In this document: positions 51,188 to 60,638 of the stretch, piece by piece
How the letters are laid out: each line of letters opens with the position of its first letter
How positions within the stretch are numbered: position 1 is the stretch's first letter
DNA from: Mycobacterium interjectum
GTDB taxonomy: Bacteria > Actinomycetota > Actinomycetes > Mycobacteriales > Mycobacteriaceae
NCBI GenBank assembly: GCA_002102225.1
Contig: LQPB01000017.1
Coordinates: forward strand, 1-64,000
Direction: 5' to 3'
Length of the DNA stretch: 64,000 nucleotides
Notes under the pieces: model-generated
Database searches by the model: none
Seen by the model: the letters and a program-made list of their open reading frames with translations, nothing else
What the model was told of the DNA's origin: nothing
Translations under genes and position numbers: made by a program

Positions 51188-51714
51188 CACCTCTCCCAAT
51201 TTCCGCTTTTGCCACCCTGCTTGCGCAGTACCCGAATGTCGTCGATGCGAGCCGCGGGGTCGACCGCTTTGATCATGTCGTAGAGCGTGAGCCCGGCGAC
51301 GCTGACCGCCGTCAGCGCCTCCATCTCCACGCCGGTGCGATCGGTGCTGCGCACGGTGGCGGTGATCTCGATAGCCGAGTCGCCGATGGCGAAATCGATG
51401 TCGACGCCGGTGAGCGCGAGCTGATGGCACAGCGGGATCAGGTCGCTGGTGCGCTTGGCCGCCAGGATGCCGGCCACCCGCGCGGTGGCCAGCGCGTCGC
51501 CCTTGGGCAGGCCGCCGGCTGAGATCAGCGCCACGACCTCCGGCGAGGTGCGCACCGCGCCCGCGGCGACGGCGGTGCGCTTCGTGGCGCCCTTTTCCGT
51601 GACGTCGACCATGTGGGCCGCGCCGCGGTCGTCCAGATGCGAGAGGGCGCCCGGCCGGGAATCAGGCGACTCCCAGCTTGCGGAGGCCTTCGAGGCCTCG
51701 GAGGCCCTAGCCAT
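51187..51714 (-). CDS. moaC2: Cyclic pyranopterin monophosphate synthase MoaC2
   Basis: The product (175 aa from ATG 51714) has [57 protein letters not shown] and [25 protein letters not shown], the conserved MoaC motifs. It converts 3',8-cyclo-dihydro-GTP to cPMP together with MoaA. Rv0864 (167 aa) is the counterpart. About 22 residues precede the conserved LSHLDD, so the true start could be slightly internal; no strong ribosome site is visible. It is the first moa gene of the minus-strand operon. Confidence 0.93.
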   Translation of the reverse strand: MARASEASKASASWESPDSRPGALSHLDDRGAAHMVDVTEKGATKRTAVAAGAVRTSPEVVALISAGGLPKGDALATARVAGILAAKRTSDLIPLCHQLALTGVDIDFAIGDSAIEITATVRSTDRTGVEMEALTAVSVAGLTLYDMIKAVDPAARIDDIRVLRKQGGKSGNWER

Positions 51715-51723
51715 CCGGGCGAC

Positions 51724-51933
51724 CTACCGGTTGACGACCGTGACCGGGTGAACGTAGGGCAGGTCGGTTGCGGGCAGGGGAAACACCAGCTCACCGAAGG
51801 GTGACAAGGCACCCGTCCGGTCGCTCACCAGTTCGCTCACGGCATGGTCGTCCGGGTCCGTCGTCGGCCAGCCGTTGTCGACGTAGTTGGTCTTGCGGGC
51901 CTTGCCCTCAGCAGTGTCAGCCACGCGGTCCAT
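51724..51933 (-). CDS. Small conserved protein (Rv0863-like)
   Basis: The 69-aa product reads [59 protein letters not shown]. No enzyme motif is recognised; the conserved [13 protein letters not shown] segment suggests structure. It corresponds in position to Rv0863 (93 aa). ATG 51933 lacks a ribosome site; GTG 51924 is an alternative. It lies 9 bp before moaC2 and is probably the first gene of that operon, divergent from the Rv0862c-like gene. Confidence 0.78.
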   Translation of the reverse strand: MDRVADTAEGKARKTNYVDNGWPTTDPDDHAVSELVSDRTGALSPFGELVFPLPATDLPYVHPVTVVNR

Positions 51934-52028
51934 TCTGACAGGTCGCGCACGCGCGCGTGGCGCAAGGCCACTGCTCGGAGTCGTGAGCGTGACCGTGGGG
52001 GCCGCCGGCTGCTTTACGCTGGTCAGCA

Positions 52029-54281
52029 ATGACCGACAACACCCCGGACATCCCGCTGGGGTCCTGGCTGGCCGATTTGCCCGACGAGCGGCTGATCCGA
52101 CTGCTCGAACTCCGGCCGGACCTCGCACAGCCCCCGCCCGGCAGCATCGCCGCGCTGGCCGCGCGTGCCCAGGCGCGCCAATCGGTCAAGGCCGCCACCG
52201 ACGAGCTGGACTTCCTCCGGCTGGCGGTGCTCGACGCGCTGCTGGTGCTGCAGGCCGATTCCGCCCCGGTGCCGACCGCGAAGCTGCTGGCGCTCATCGG
52301 CGACCGGGCCGCGGAGCCCGACGTGGTCGGCGCGCTGGACGACCTCAGGCAGCGCGCCCTGGTCTGGGGCGACACCGCCGTCCGGCTGGCCGCCGACGCG
52401 GGCACCGCGTTGCCGTGGCATCCGGGTCAGGTGACGCTCGAGGACAGCTCCCGGACGGGCGAGGAGATCGCCGCACTCGTCGACGGGCTCGACCAAGCGC
52501 AGCTCGACGTGCTGCACAAGCTGCTCGAAGGTTCGCCGATGGGCCGCACCCGCGACGCCGCGCCGGGCGCCCCCGCGGATCGGCCGGTGCCGCGGCTGCT
52601 GGCGGCGGGCCTGCTGCGTCGCATCGACGCCGAGACGGTGATCTTGCCCCGCCACGTCGGACAGGTGCTGCGCGGCGAGGACCCCGGTCCGCTGCAGCTG
52701 ACCGCGCCCGACCCGGTGGTATCGACCACCAGCCCCGAGGACGTCGACGCGGTCGCCGCCGGGGCCGTCATCGACGTGTTGCGCGAGCTCGACGTGCTGC
52801 TGCAAAACCTGGGCACCGCACCGGTTCCCGAGCTGCGCAGCGGCGGACTGGGGATCCGCGACGTCAAGCGGCTGGCCAAGGCGACCGGCGTCGAGGAGCC
52901 GCGGCTGGGCCTGATTCTCGAGATCGCCGCGGCGGCGGGGTTGATCGCCAGCGGCATGCCCGACCCGGAGCCCGCCGTCGGCGACGGCCCGTACTGGGCG
53001 CCCACGGCGGCCACCGAGCGGTTCACCGCGCTGTCCCCCGCCGAGCGCTGGCACCTGCTGGCCAGCACGTGGCTCGACCTGCCGAGCCGGCCGGCCTTGA
53101 TCGGCACCCGCGGTCCAGACGCCAAACCCTATGGCGCCCTTAATGATTCGCTTTACTCGACGGCCGCTCCGCTGGATCGCCGGCTGCTGCTGGGCATGCT
53201 CTGCGGTCTGCCGCCCGGCGCGGGCGTCGACGCGGTGACCGCTTCGGCGGCGCTGATCTGGCGGCGACCGCGCTGGTCCAGGCGGCTGCAGCCGCAACCC
53301 GTCGGCGATCTGCTGGCCGAGGCCCACGCGCTGGGCCTGGTGGGCCGTGGCGCGATCAGCACGCCCGGGCGGGCACTGCTGGAGGACGGCGCCGACCCGG
53401 AGATCGCGGTGCGCGCGATGACGCGGGCGATGCCGGCCCCGATCGACCACTTCCTGGTCCAGGCCGATCTGACCGTCGTGGTGCCCGGGCCGCTGCAACG
53501 CGACCTCGCCGACGACCTGGCCGCGGTCGCCACCGTCGAGTCGGCCGGCACGGCGATGGTCTATCGCATCAGCGAGCAGTCGATCCGGCACGCACTCGAC
53601 ATCGGCAAGACCCGCGACTGGATGCACGACCTCTTCGGCAAGCATTCCAAAACTCCCGTGCCCCAAGGGCTTACCTATCTCATCGACGACGTCGCCCGTC
53701 GGCATGGCCAGCTGCGCATCGGCATGGCCACGTCCTTCGTGCGCTGCGAGGACCCGGCATTGCTGGCCCAGGCCGTCGCGGCCGCCGATGAGCTGCAGCT
53801 GCGCGCGCTGGCGCCGACGGTAGCGGTGTCGCCCGCGCCGATCGCCGAGGTGCTCGTCGCGTTGCGCAAGGCGGGCTTCGCCCCGGCCGCCGAGGACTCC
53901 ACCGGCTCCATCGTCGATGTCCGGCCGCGCGGGGCCAGGGTGCCCACGCCGCAGCAGCGCAGGCCGTACCGTCCGCCACCGCGGCCCAGCAGCGAGACGC
54001 TGAACGCCGTCGTCTCGGTGCTGCGCAAGGTGACCGCCGCACCCTTTGGGAACATCCGCGTCGACCCGGCGGTCACCATGTCGCTGCTGCAGCGCGCGGC
54101 CAAGGTCCAGGACACGTTGGTGATCGGTTACCTCGACGCCGCGGGGGTCGCCACGCAGCGGGTGGTGTCGCCGATCACGATAAAAGGCGGGCAGCTGGTG
54201 GCCTTCGACTCGGCATCGGGGCGGTTGCGTGACTTCGCGATCCACCGCATCACGTCGGTGGTGTCGGGAGAGTCAGGATAA
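52029..54281 (+). CDS. Helicase-associated domain protein (Rv0862c-like)
   Basis: The 750-aa protein has [37 protein letters not shown] at the N-terminus and, from about residue 470, the XPB/Ssl2-associated module ([82 protein letters not shown]). It has no Walker motifs, so it is not a helicase itself. It sits 7 bp upstream of the XPB-like helicase gene, as in M. tuberculosis Rv0862c/Rv0861c, implying a partner role in DNA repair. Confidence 0.9.
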   Translation: MTDNTPDIPLGSWLADLPDERLIRLLELRPDLAQPPPGSIAALAARAQARQSVKAATDELDFLRLAVLDALLVLQADSAPVPTAKLLALIGDRAAEPDVVGALDDLRQRALVWGDTAVRLAADAGTALPWHPGQVTLEDSSRTGEEIAALVDGLDQAQLDVLHKLLEGSPMGRTRDAAPGAPADRPVPRLLAAGLLRRIDAETVILPRHVGQVLRGEDPGPLQLTAPDPVVSTTSPEDVDAVAAGAVIDVLRELDVLLQNLGTAPVPELRSGGLGIRDVKRLAKATGVEEPRLGLILEIAAAAGLIASGMPDPEPAVGDGPYWAPTAATERFTALSPAERWHLLASTWLDLPSRPALIGTRGPDAKPYGALNDSLYSTAAPLDRRLLLGMLCGLPPGAGVDAVTASAALIWRRPRWSRRLQPQPVGDLLAEAHALGLVGRGAISTPGRALLEDGADPEIAVRAMTRAMPAPIDHFLVQADLTVVVPGPLQRDLADDLAAVATVESAGTAMVYRISEQSIRHALDIGKTRDWMHDLFGKHSKTPVPQGLTYLIDDVARRHGQLRIGMATSFVRCEDPALLAQAVAAADELQLRALAPTVAVSPAPIAEVLVALRKAGFAPAAEDSTGSIVDVRPRGARVPTPQQRRPYRPPPRPSSETLNAVVSVLRKVTAAPFGNIRVDPAVTMSLLQRAAKVQDTLVIGYLDAAGVATQRVVSPITIKGGQLVAFDSASGRLRDFAIHRITSVVSGESG

Positions 54282-54282
54282 T
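54277..54282 (+). promoter_or_regulatory. Putative -10 box for a leaderless XPB mRNA
   Basis: GATAAT ends 7 nt before ATG 54289, at the distance expected for a mycobacterial -10 box when transcription starts on the A of the start codon. It lies at the very end of the upstream gene. This would give the helicase its own transcript besides read-through. Confidence 0.45.
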
Positions 54283-54288
54283 GCGGGT

Positions 54289-55938
54289 ATGACCGACGGA
54301 CCATTGATCGTGCAGTCCGACAAGACGGTGCTGCTCGAGGTGGACCATGAGCTGGCGGGCGAGGCGCGCGCGGCCATCGCGCCGTTCGCCGAACTGGAGC
54401 GCGCACCCGAACACGTGCACACCTACCGCATCACACCGCTGGCGCTGTGGAACGCCCGCGCCGCCGGCCACGACGCCGAACAGGTCGTCGACGCGCTGGT
54501 CAGCTTCTCCAGGTACGCGGTGCCCCAGCCTTTGCTGGTCGACATCGTCGACACCATGGCACGCTACGGCCGGCTGCAACTGGTCAAAAGCCCGGTGCAT
54601 GGCTTGACGCTGGTGAGCTTCGATCGCGCGGTGCTCGAGGAGGTGCTGCGCAACAAGAAGATCGCGCCGATGCTGGGCGCCCGGATCGACGAGGACACCG
54701 TCGTCGTCCACAACAGCGAGCGGGGCCGCGTCAAGCAGATGCTCCTCAAGATCGGCTGGCCCGCAGAGGATCTCGCGGGCTACGTCGACGGCGAGGCTCA
54801 CCCCATCAGCCTGGATCAGGACGGCTGGCACCTGCGCGATTACCAGCAGCTGGCCGCGGACTCGTTCTGGGCCGGGGGCTCGGGGGTGGTGGTACTCCCG
54901 TGCGGCGCCGGAAAGACGCTGGTGGGCGCCGCCGCGATGGCGAAAGCCGGTGCGACGACGCTGATCTTGGTCACCAACATCGTCGCGGCGCGGCAATGGA
55001 AACGCGAGTTGGTCGCCCGCACCTCGCTGACCGAGGACGAGATCGGCGAATACTCAGGCGAGCGCAAGGAAATTCGGCCGGTCACCATCTCGACGTACCA
55101 GATGATCACCCGGCGCACCAAGGGCGAATACCGCCACCTGGAGCTCTTCGACAGCCGCGATTGGGGGCTGATCATCTACGACGAGGTGCACCTGCTGCCG
55201 GCGCCGGTATTCCGGATGACCGCAGATTTGCAGTCCAAGCGGCGGCTGGGCCTGACGGCCACGTTGATCCGCGAAGACGGCCGCGAGGGCGACGTCTTTT
55301 CGTTGATCGGCCCCAAGCGCTACGACGCGCCCTGGAAGGACATCGAGGCGCAGGGCTGGATCGCGCCCGCCGAGTGCGTCGAAGTGCGGGTCACCATGAC
55401 CGACAGCGAGCGGATGACGTACGCGACGGCCGAACCCGAGGAGCGGTACCGGTTGTGCTCGACCGTGCACACCAAGATCGCGGTGGTCAAGTCGATTCTG
55501 GAGAAGCATCCCGGCGAGCAGACCCTGGTGATCGGCGCCTACCTCGATCAGCTCGACGAGCTCGGCGCCGAGCTGAACGCCCCGGTGATCCAGGGGTCCA
55601 CCCGGACCAAGGAACGCGAAGCGCTGTTCGACGCGTTCCGGCGCGGCGAGGTGTCGACGCTGGTGGTGTCCAAGGTCGCCAACTTCTCCATCGACCTGCC
55701 GGAAGCCTCTGTGGCGGTGCAGGTTTCGGGTACCTTCGGTTCGCGCCAGGAGGAGGCGCAGCGGCTGGGCCGGCTGCTGCGACCCAAGGCCGACGGCGGC
55801 GGCGCCGTCTTCTATTCCGTGGTGGCCCGCGACAGCCTGGACGCCGAGTACGCCGCGCACCGCCAGCGCTTCCTGGCCGAGCAGGGCTACGGCTACGTCA
55901 TCCGCGACGCCGACGACTTACTGGGCCCGGCGATTTAG
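54289..55938 (+). CDS. XPB/ERCC3-type DNA helicase (Rv0861c-like)
   Basis: The 549-aa superfamily-2 helicase has an N-terminal damage-recognition-like region, Walker A LPCGAGKTLVG near residue 205, DEVH box YDEVHLLPA, GLTATLIREDG (motif III region), RED-like LIREDGREGD loop and C-terminal motif VI QRLGRLLRPK. It should unwind or translocate on DNA 3' to 5' in repair. M. tuberculosis Rv0861c (542 aa), annotated ercc3, is the counterpart. It follows the Rv0862c-like gene by 7 bp and converges on the Ltp2-like gene with a 28-bp gap. Confidence 0.95.
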   Translation: MTDGPLIVQSDKTVLLEVDHELAGEARAAIAPFAELERAPEHVHTYRITPLALWNARAAGHDAEQVVDALVSFSRYAVPQPLLVDIVDTMARYGRLQLVKSPVHGLTLVSFDRAVLEEVLRNKKIAPMLGARIDEDTVVVHNSERGRVKQMLLKIGWPAEDLAGYVDGEAHPISLDQDGWHLRDYQQLAADSFWAGGSGVVVLPCGAGKTLVGAAAMAKAGATTLILVTNIVAARQWKRELVARTSLTEDEIGEYSGERKEIRPVTISTYQMITRRTKGEYRHLELFDSRDWGLIIYDEVHLLPAPVFRMTADLQSKRRLGLTATLIREDGREGDVFSLIGPKRYDAPWKDIEAQGWIAPAECVEVRVTMTDSERMTYATAEPEERYRLCSTVHTKIAVVKSILEKHPGEQTLVIGAYLDQLDELGAELNAPVIQGSTRTKEREALFDAFRRGEVSTLVVSKVANFSIDLPEASVAVQVSGTFGSRQEEAQRLGRLLRPKADGGGAVFYSVVARDSLDAEYAAHRQRFLAEQGYGYVIRDADDLLGPAI

Positions 55939-55966
55939 CGCGACGCGCCCCTGCTTGCGGTCGGAA

Positions 55967-57112
55967 CTAGAGCGACAGGATCGTCGCCGACGCGGTGCCG
56001 GGCGCGCCGTACACCTGCGCCAGCCCGACGCGCGGGTTGCCGGGCACCTGACGCTCGCCGGCCTCGCCGCGCAGCTGGCGCACCAGCTCGTGCATCTGCC
56101 GCAGGCCCGACGCGCCGATCGGTTCGCCGTTGGCGATCAGGCCGCCGTCGGTGTTGACCGGCATCGAGCCGTGGATCTCGGTGGCGCCGTCGGCCACCAG
56201 CTTCTCCTGCTCGCCGTCGGCGCACAGCCCCGTCTCGGCCATGTGGATGACCTCGTTGCCGGCGTCGGTGTCCTGCAGCTGGGCGACGTCGACGTCCTCG
56301 GGCCCGATGCCCGCCGCCTCGTACGCGGCCTTGGCGGCGTACACCGTCGGCGACACGTCCTCCTCCGGCGGGGCAAAGGTGGCGTGCACCTCGTAGGCGC
56401 CGTAGCGGCGGGTCCGGATCTCGCAGGCGCGCACATAGACCGGCTTGTCGGTGAACTTGTGCGCGATGTCGGCGCGACACATGATCACCGCGGCGGCGCC
56501 CTCGTCGGGAGCGCAGAACATGTACTGGGTCAGCGGGTAGTTGAGTACTGCCGAGTTGAGGATCTCTTCCTCGGGAATCGGCTTGCGGCGGAACGCATTC
56601 GGATTCAGCGCCCCGTTGCGGAAGTTCTTCGCGGCCACCTTGGCCAGGGTGGCCTGGGAGATGTTGTGGTCGTGCAGGTACTTGTTGGCCTTCATGCCGA
56701 AGAACTTGGTGGTGACGAACTGCCCGTTCTGCGCGTACCACTGCGGCAGCGCCAGCTTGGCGGGGTCATCGGTGAACGCCCCGCGCGGGTGCTTGTCCAA
56801 GCCGATGGCGATGCCGATGTCGTATTTGCCCAGCCGGATGGTGTCGGCGGTCTGCTGAATGGCGCTCGCGGCGGTGGCGCACGCGTTGAACACATTGGTG
56901 AACGTGATCCCGGTCAGCCCGACCAGGCGGGTCACCGCGTCGGGGTTGGAGACCTCGTGGCTGCCGCCGAAGCCGAACTGGATGTCCTTCCACGCCACAC
57001 CGGCGTCGGTCAGCGCGGCCTGGATCGCCTCGGCCCCCATCTGCATTGCGGTCTTGTCGAACCTGCCGAAGGGATGCAGGCCCACGCCGATGATCGCCAC
57101 ATCGCTCGTCAT
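55967..57112 (-). CDS. Ltp2-like thiolase-fold lipid-transfer protein / retro-aldolase
   Basis: The 381-aa protein has a degenerate thiolase fold: VAIIGVGLHPFGRF, NVFNACATAASAIQQTADTI, VAQLQDTDAGNEVIHMAETGLC and PVNTDGGLIANGEPIGASGLRQMHELVRQL. It resembles Ltp2 (Rv3540c, about 386 aa), which with a DUF35 partner cleaves side-chain aldol adducts in steroid degradation. The DUF35 gene lies 1 bp upstream, so a complex of the two is likely. Substrate is not shown. AAAGGAG inside the DUF35 3' end precedes ATG 57112. I recall no counterpart between Rv0861c and Rv0860 in M. tuberculosis. Confidence 0.88.
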   Translation of the reverse strand: MTSDVAIIGVGLHPFGRFDKTAMQMGAEAIQAALTDAGVAWKDIQFGFGGSHEVSNPDAVTRLVGLTGITFTNVFNACATAASAIQQTADTIRLGKYDIGIAIGLDKHPRGAFTDDPAKLALPQWYAQNGQFVTTKFFGMKANKYLHDHNISQATLAKVAAKNFRNGALNPNAFRRKPIPEEEILNSAVLNYPLTQYMFCAPDEGAAAVIMCRADIAHKFTDKPVYVRACEIRTRRYGAYEVHATFAPPEEDVSPTVYAAKAAYEAAGIGPEDVDVAQLQDTDAGNEVIHMAETGLCADGEQEKLVADGATEIHGSMPVNTDGGLIANGEPIGASGLRQMHELVRQLRGEAGERQVPGNPRVGLAQVYGAPGTASATILSL

Positions 57113-57113
57113 C

Positions 57114-57539
57114 TCAGGCTCCTTTCTCAACCGGCTGGAAGGCGAACGTCATGACCTCGGCGCCCTCGGCGTCCGTGGTCAACGGCACCATGGTCAGCTC
57201 GACCTCCTGACCGAACTGCAGGTTGGCCGGGTCGTTCTCGGTCAGCCGACCCTCGACTCGAATGACGTCGCCCAACTGCACGAGGCCCACGCCGAACGGC
57301 ACGAAGTCCTTCCCGGTCGGACCCGCGAAGGGCGCCCCCGGCGGGAATCCCTGGGTGGTCCACGCCACCAAGGTTCCGCGTCGCGGCAACAACAATTCCG
57401 TCATCTCGCCGCCGCTACAGCGCGGGCACCACTGCTGCACCGGGAAGGTCGTGGCACCGCAGTTGCCACAGCGACTCCCGATGAGCTGCGGATTCTCGTC
57501 GGGCCAAGTGGAGATTTCGGGGGCCAGGGCCTTCTGCAT
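57114..57539 (-). CDS. DUF35/OB-fold zinc-ribbon acyl-CoA-associated protein
   Basis: The 141-aa protein has a rubredoxin-like zinc ribbon with C24, C27, C38 and C41 (CGNCG, CPRC), then an OB fold (GTLVAWTTQGFPPGAPFAG, PFGVGLVQLGDVIRVEGRL). DUF35 proteins pair with thiolase-like enzymes as in ChsH2/Ltp2. GGAGGATC lies about 8 nt before ATG 57539. It is the first gene of a two-gene operon with the Ltp2-like protein. Confidence 0.92.
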   Translation of the reverse strand: MQKALAPEISTWPDENPQLIGSRCGNCGATTFPVQQWCPRCSGGEMTELLLPRRGTLVAWTTQGFPPGAPFAGPTGKDFVPFGVGLVQLGDVIRVEGRLTENDPANLQFGQEVELTMVPLTTDAEGAEVMTFAFQPVEKGA

Positions 57540-57698
57540 CGAGGGATCCTCCAGGAGCGTCCACAGAATATTGCTCACTGAACCGTATAACACGTTTCCG
57601 AAAAGTGGAAACCGCATTCTCGTAATCGGAGGTGCGTCCACGTCCTCCGGCCGGCCGGGCTATCTTGGCGAGGATCCGTGCGACGTGAGGAGACCACC

Positions 57699-57992
57699 AT
57701 GCCGGTGACGGTGACACTCGAACTCAGGCTGAAGCCCGACGCGGTGCAGGCGGCGCGCGAGGTGATGGGACGGGCGCTCAAGGACACCCGCGCTTTCGCG
57801 GGCAACCTGCAGACCGACGTGCTCGTCGACGAGGACGACGAGGCGCACTGGCTGATCTACGAACTCTGGCAGAGCGTCGAACACGACGAGGCGTATCGCG
57901 CCTTCCGGGCCGGCGAGGGCAAACTGACCGAGTTGCCCCCGCTGCTGGCCGCGCCGCCGGTGAAGACGCGCTACGTCACCACCGACATCTAG
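57699..57992 (+). CDS. Antibiotic-biosynthesis-monooxygenase (ABM) domain protein
   Basis: The 97-aa protein is a ferredoxin-like-fold ABM protein: VTVTLELRLKPDAVQAAREVMGRALKDTRAFAGNLQTDVLVDEDDEAHWLIYELWQSVEHDEAYRAFRAGEG. Such dimeric proteins oxidise aromatic or quinone compounds without cofactors, or only bind them. GAGGAG precedes ATG 57699. It is divergent from the DUF35/Ltp2 pair and converges with an LLM oxidoreductase (20-bp gap). Confidence 0.85.
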   Translation: MPVTVTLELRLKPDAVQAAREVMGRALKDTRAFAGNLQTDVLVDEDDEAHWLIYELWQSVEHDEAYRAFRAGEGKLTELPPLLAAPPVKTRYVTTDI

Positions 57993-58012
57993 CCGCTGCT
58001 CGCGACCCGCTC

Positions 58013-59002
58013 CTAGCTCAGCGCGGGAATGACTTCCCGTTCGAACAACTCGATGCCGGAACGGTCGTAGGCGGCATCCGGGAAGTAGCAGATCGCGTAC
58101 TCGCAGCCCAGGTCGCGGATCTTCGCGATCCGCTCGATCACCTGTTCCGGTGTGCCAGTGGCCGAATCCGGCCCGCTGCCACCGGCGATCATCGCGTCGG
58201 CCACCGCCTCGGGCACGTAGCCGACCATGCGGTCGCGCACCCGCTTCAACCGGTCCTTGACGTCGTCGTCCGACGTACCGAGCAGGGCGGTGACGTTCGC
58301 CGAACGCACGATCGCGTCGAAGTCGGTGCCCACCTCGCGGCAATGCCGGGCCAGCACCTCCGATTTGTGCGCGAACGCCTCGGGCTCGGGCGTGAAATTG
58401 GTGTACTGCGCGTATTTCGCGGCGATGCGCAAGGTCACCTTCTCGCCGCCGCCTGCGATCCACATCGGGATGCCGTTGTCCTGCAACGGCTTCGGCGCGA
58501 CGATCGCGCCGTCGACCTGGTAGTGCTCGCCGTTGAAACTGACTTTGCCGTCGCGCCAGGCGTCGCGCATGATCTGTACGCCTTCGTCCAGCCGCCCCAA
58601 CCGCACCTTGGCCGAGGGGAAGCCGTAACCGTAAGCGCGCCACTCGTGTTCGTACCAGCCGCCGCCGATGCCCATCTGGATCCGGCCGCCGGAGATGATG
58701 TCGGCGGTCGCGGCGACCTTGGCCAGATACACCGGATTGCGGTAGCTCATCGCCGTGCACATCTGGCCGAGTTTGATCCTCGACGTGGTCGCCGCGTACG
58801 CCGCCATCAGTGACCACGCCTCGTGGGTGGCTTCGCCCGTCGGCATCGGGACGGTGTGGAAGTGGTCGTAGACCCACAAGGAGTCCCATGCGCTGCCATC
58901 GGCGTAGGCGGCCAGGTCGCGCATCACCGCCCAGTGCTTGTCGGGCTCGATGCCGACCAGATCCATTCGCCAGCCCTGCGGAATGAAGAGACCAAAGCGC
59001 AT
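58013..59002 (-). CDS. LLM-class F420-dependent oxidoreductase (Rv1855c/TIGR03560-like)
   Basis: The 329-aa protein begins MRFGLFIPQGWRMDLVGI and has WDSLWVYDHFHTVPMPTGEATHEAWSLMAAYAATTSRIKLGQM and IQMGIGGGWYEHEWRAYGYGFPSAKVRLGRLDEG, close to the Rv1855c family of F420-dependent luciferase-like enzymes. Substrate is unknown. ATG 59002 is the conserved start. It is the second of three LLM genes in the window, supporting an active F420 economy. Confidence 0.92.
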   Translation of the reverse strand: MRFGLFIPQGWRMDLVGIEPDKHWAVMRDLAAYADGSAWDSLWVYDHFHTVPMPTGEATHEAWSLMAAYAATTSRIKLGQMCTAMSYRNPVYLAKVAATADIISGGRIQMGIGGGWYEHEWRAYGYGFPSAKVRLGRLDEGVQIMRDAWRDGKVSFNGEHYQVDGAIVAPKPLQDNGIPMWIAGGGEKVTLRIAAKYAQYTNFTPEPEAFAHKSEVLARHCREVGTDFDAIVRSANVTALLGTSDDDVKDRLKRVRDRMVGYVPEAVADAMIAGGSGPDSATGTPEQVIERIAKIRDLGCEYAICYFPDAAYDRSGIELFEREVIPALS

Positions 59003-59107
59003 AGCAAGGGACTCTAGCCCGGCTATCAGGCCCAGCCCCGCCGGCCTCACAGCGGATCGATAGCTCGGCCCCAGCCGCGGCTGACAACGAACCCCTAAAC
59101 AGGATGC

Positions 59108-59362
59108 ATGACAAACCTCGGGCACCAAGTCAATCCATCCCGGCGCCGGCGAATCCGCGCGGCGCAACTGGTCTTCGCGGGGGCCGCTGCCGCCGCCACC
59201 CTCTCGCTGTACGGCGCCGCGCAGCCGAGCGGCAGCGCAACGGTTTTCGCGTCCAGCCCCTCGGCCACCGCGCCCTTCGCCACCGACGACACCAATTTCG
59301 TCAACGACAACGGCCAGACGTCGGGCGACATTTTCACCCAGAACGCGCAGGACCAGAACTAG
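59108..59362 (+). CDS. Small secreted protein (84 aa)
   Basis: The product has a basic start (SRRRRIRAAQ), a hydrophobic stretch (LVFAGAAAAATLSLYGAA) and a likely cleavage near ASS, leaving a mature peptide of about 35 residues that is Asn/Asp/Gln/Thr-rich (FATDDTNFVNDNGQTSGDIFTQNAQDQN). The charged run before the hydrophobic stretch looks partly Tat-like, but a clear twin-arginine motif is absent. No family is recognised. It stands alone between divergent LLM and co-directional monooxygenase genes. Confidence 0.7.
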   Translation: MTNLGHQVNPSRRRRIRAAQLVFAGAAAAATLSLYGAAQPSGSATVFASSPSATAPFATDDTNFVNDNGQTSGDIFTQNAQDQN

Positions 59363-59415
59363 CTCCTCGCACTGGCCGTTAGGCTTACCGAACGCTAGAT
59401 CAGCGGGAGGTCGCG

Positions 59416-60618
59416 ATGCGAGTTCTGATCTCCGGTGCCAGCATCGCCGGGCCGGTGCTGGCGTACTGGCTGGCCAGGTATGGTTTCGACGTCACGGTCG
59501 TCGAGCGCGCTCCCACGCTGCGCAAGACCGGCGGCCACGCCGTCGACTTGTTCCGTCCGGCGATGGAGATCTCGGCGCAGATGGGCGTCCTGCCGCGCAT
59601 CGAGGCGCTCGCCACCGGCACCGATCACATGACCATGTACCGGGAAGGCCGGCCGCGAGCCACCGAGGTCGACCTCACCAAGCTCGTCGGCGTCGCCTCC
59701 GACCGGCACGTGGAAATCATGCGCGACGATCTCAGCGAGATCTACTACGACGCCGCCCGTGACGACGTGGAGTACCTCTTCGGCGACTCCATCACGGCCA
59801 TCGACCACGACGGCGACGTGACGTTCGAGCGCTCCCCGGCCCGCAGGTTCGACGTCATCGTCGGCGCCGACGGTCTGCATTCCAACGTCCGGCGCCTGAC
59901 CTTCGGCGAGGAGGACAGCCTGACCCGATTCCTGGGCGGCTACCTGGCGGTGGTGTCGGCACCTAAGTCGCTGGCCACACCCAAAGAGATGGTCGGCCAC
60001 ATCGGCGTCGGCCGACTCGCGGCGATCTACACCGCGGAACACCTGGACGACGCCCGGGTGGTGTTCATGTTCCGGCGCAAAACCGAGCTCGACTACCATC
60101 ACCGGGACTCGTTGCGGCAAAAGGAGATACTGCGCGATGCATACACGGGCTGGGACCCCCGGGTGGACCGCTGGCTGGAGGAGATCGACGGGACGCCGGC
60201 CTTCTACTTCGACGCGATCAGCCAACTCAGCATGAACATCTGGTCGCGCCGGCGGGTCACCCTCGTCGGTGACGCCGGCTACTGCCCCGGTCCCGCGGTC
60301 GGCGGCAGCACCAGCCTGGCGGTCCTCGGCGCCTACGTGCTGGCGGGCGAGCTGGCCCGGGCGGACGGGGATCACCTGCGCGCCTTCGCCGCCTACGAGC
60401 TGCAGATGCGTGAGCCCGTGCACCTCAGCCGGGCCTTCGCCCGCGGGGCCGCCCGGACCATCGTCCCGGGCTCCCGGGCGGGAGTTTGGGCGTTGACCCG
60501 CGGGCTGCAGCTAGTCTCGTTGATGCCCGGCTCGCTCTCCCGGGCGCTGGCCAAGCTCAACACCAAGGGCGTGCGGATGCACAACTCGATGCCGGTGCCC
60601 GACTACAGCGAGGTGTGA
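59416..60618 (+). CDS. FAD-dependent monooxygenase
   Basis: The 400-aa flavoprotein has VLISGASIAGPVLAYWLARYGFDVTVVERAPTLRKTGGHAVDL at the N-terminus, IVGADGLHSNVRRLTFGEE (DG motif) and VTLVGDAGYCPGPAVGGSTSLAVLGAYVLAGEL (GD motif). It is a class A aromatic hydroxylase-like enzyme of the TetX/PhzS type; substrate is unknown. GGGAGG precedes ATG 59416. The LLM gene follows 20 bp downstream, so the pair is probably one operon. Confidence 0.9.
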   Translation: MRVLISGASIAGPVLAYWLARYGFDVTVVERAPTLRKTGGHAVDLFRPAMEISAQMGVLPRIEALATGTDHMTMYREGRPRATEVDLTKLVGVASDRHVEIMRDDLSEIYYDAARDDVEYLFGDSITAIDHDGDVTFERSPARRFDVIVGADGLHSNVRRLTFGEEDSLTRFLGGYLAVVSAPKSLATPKEMVGHIGVGRLAAIYTAEHLDDARVVFMFRRKTELDYHHRDSLRQKEILRDAYTGWDPRVDRWLEEIDGTPAFYFDAISQLSMNIWSRRRVTLVGDAGYCPGPAVGGSTSLAVLGAYVLAGELARADGDHLRAFAAYELQMREPVHLSRAFARGAARTIVPGSRAGVWALTRGLQLVSLMPGSLSRALAKLNTKGVRMHNSMPVPDYSEV

Positions 60619-60638
60619 CGCAGAAGGAAGGATCGCCA

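Noticed and set aside
52023..54245. 740-aa minus-strand ORF
   Set aside because: It is the antisense shadow of the Rv0862c-like gene, composed of Arg/Gln/His-rich sequence without domain motifs.
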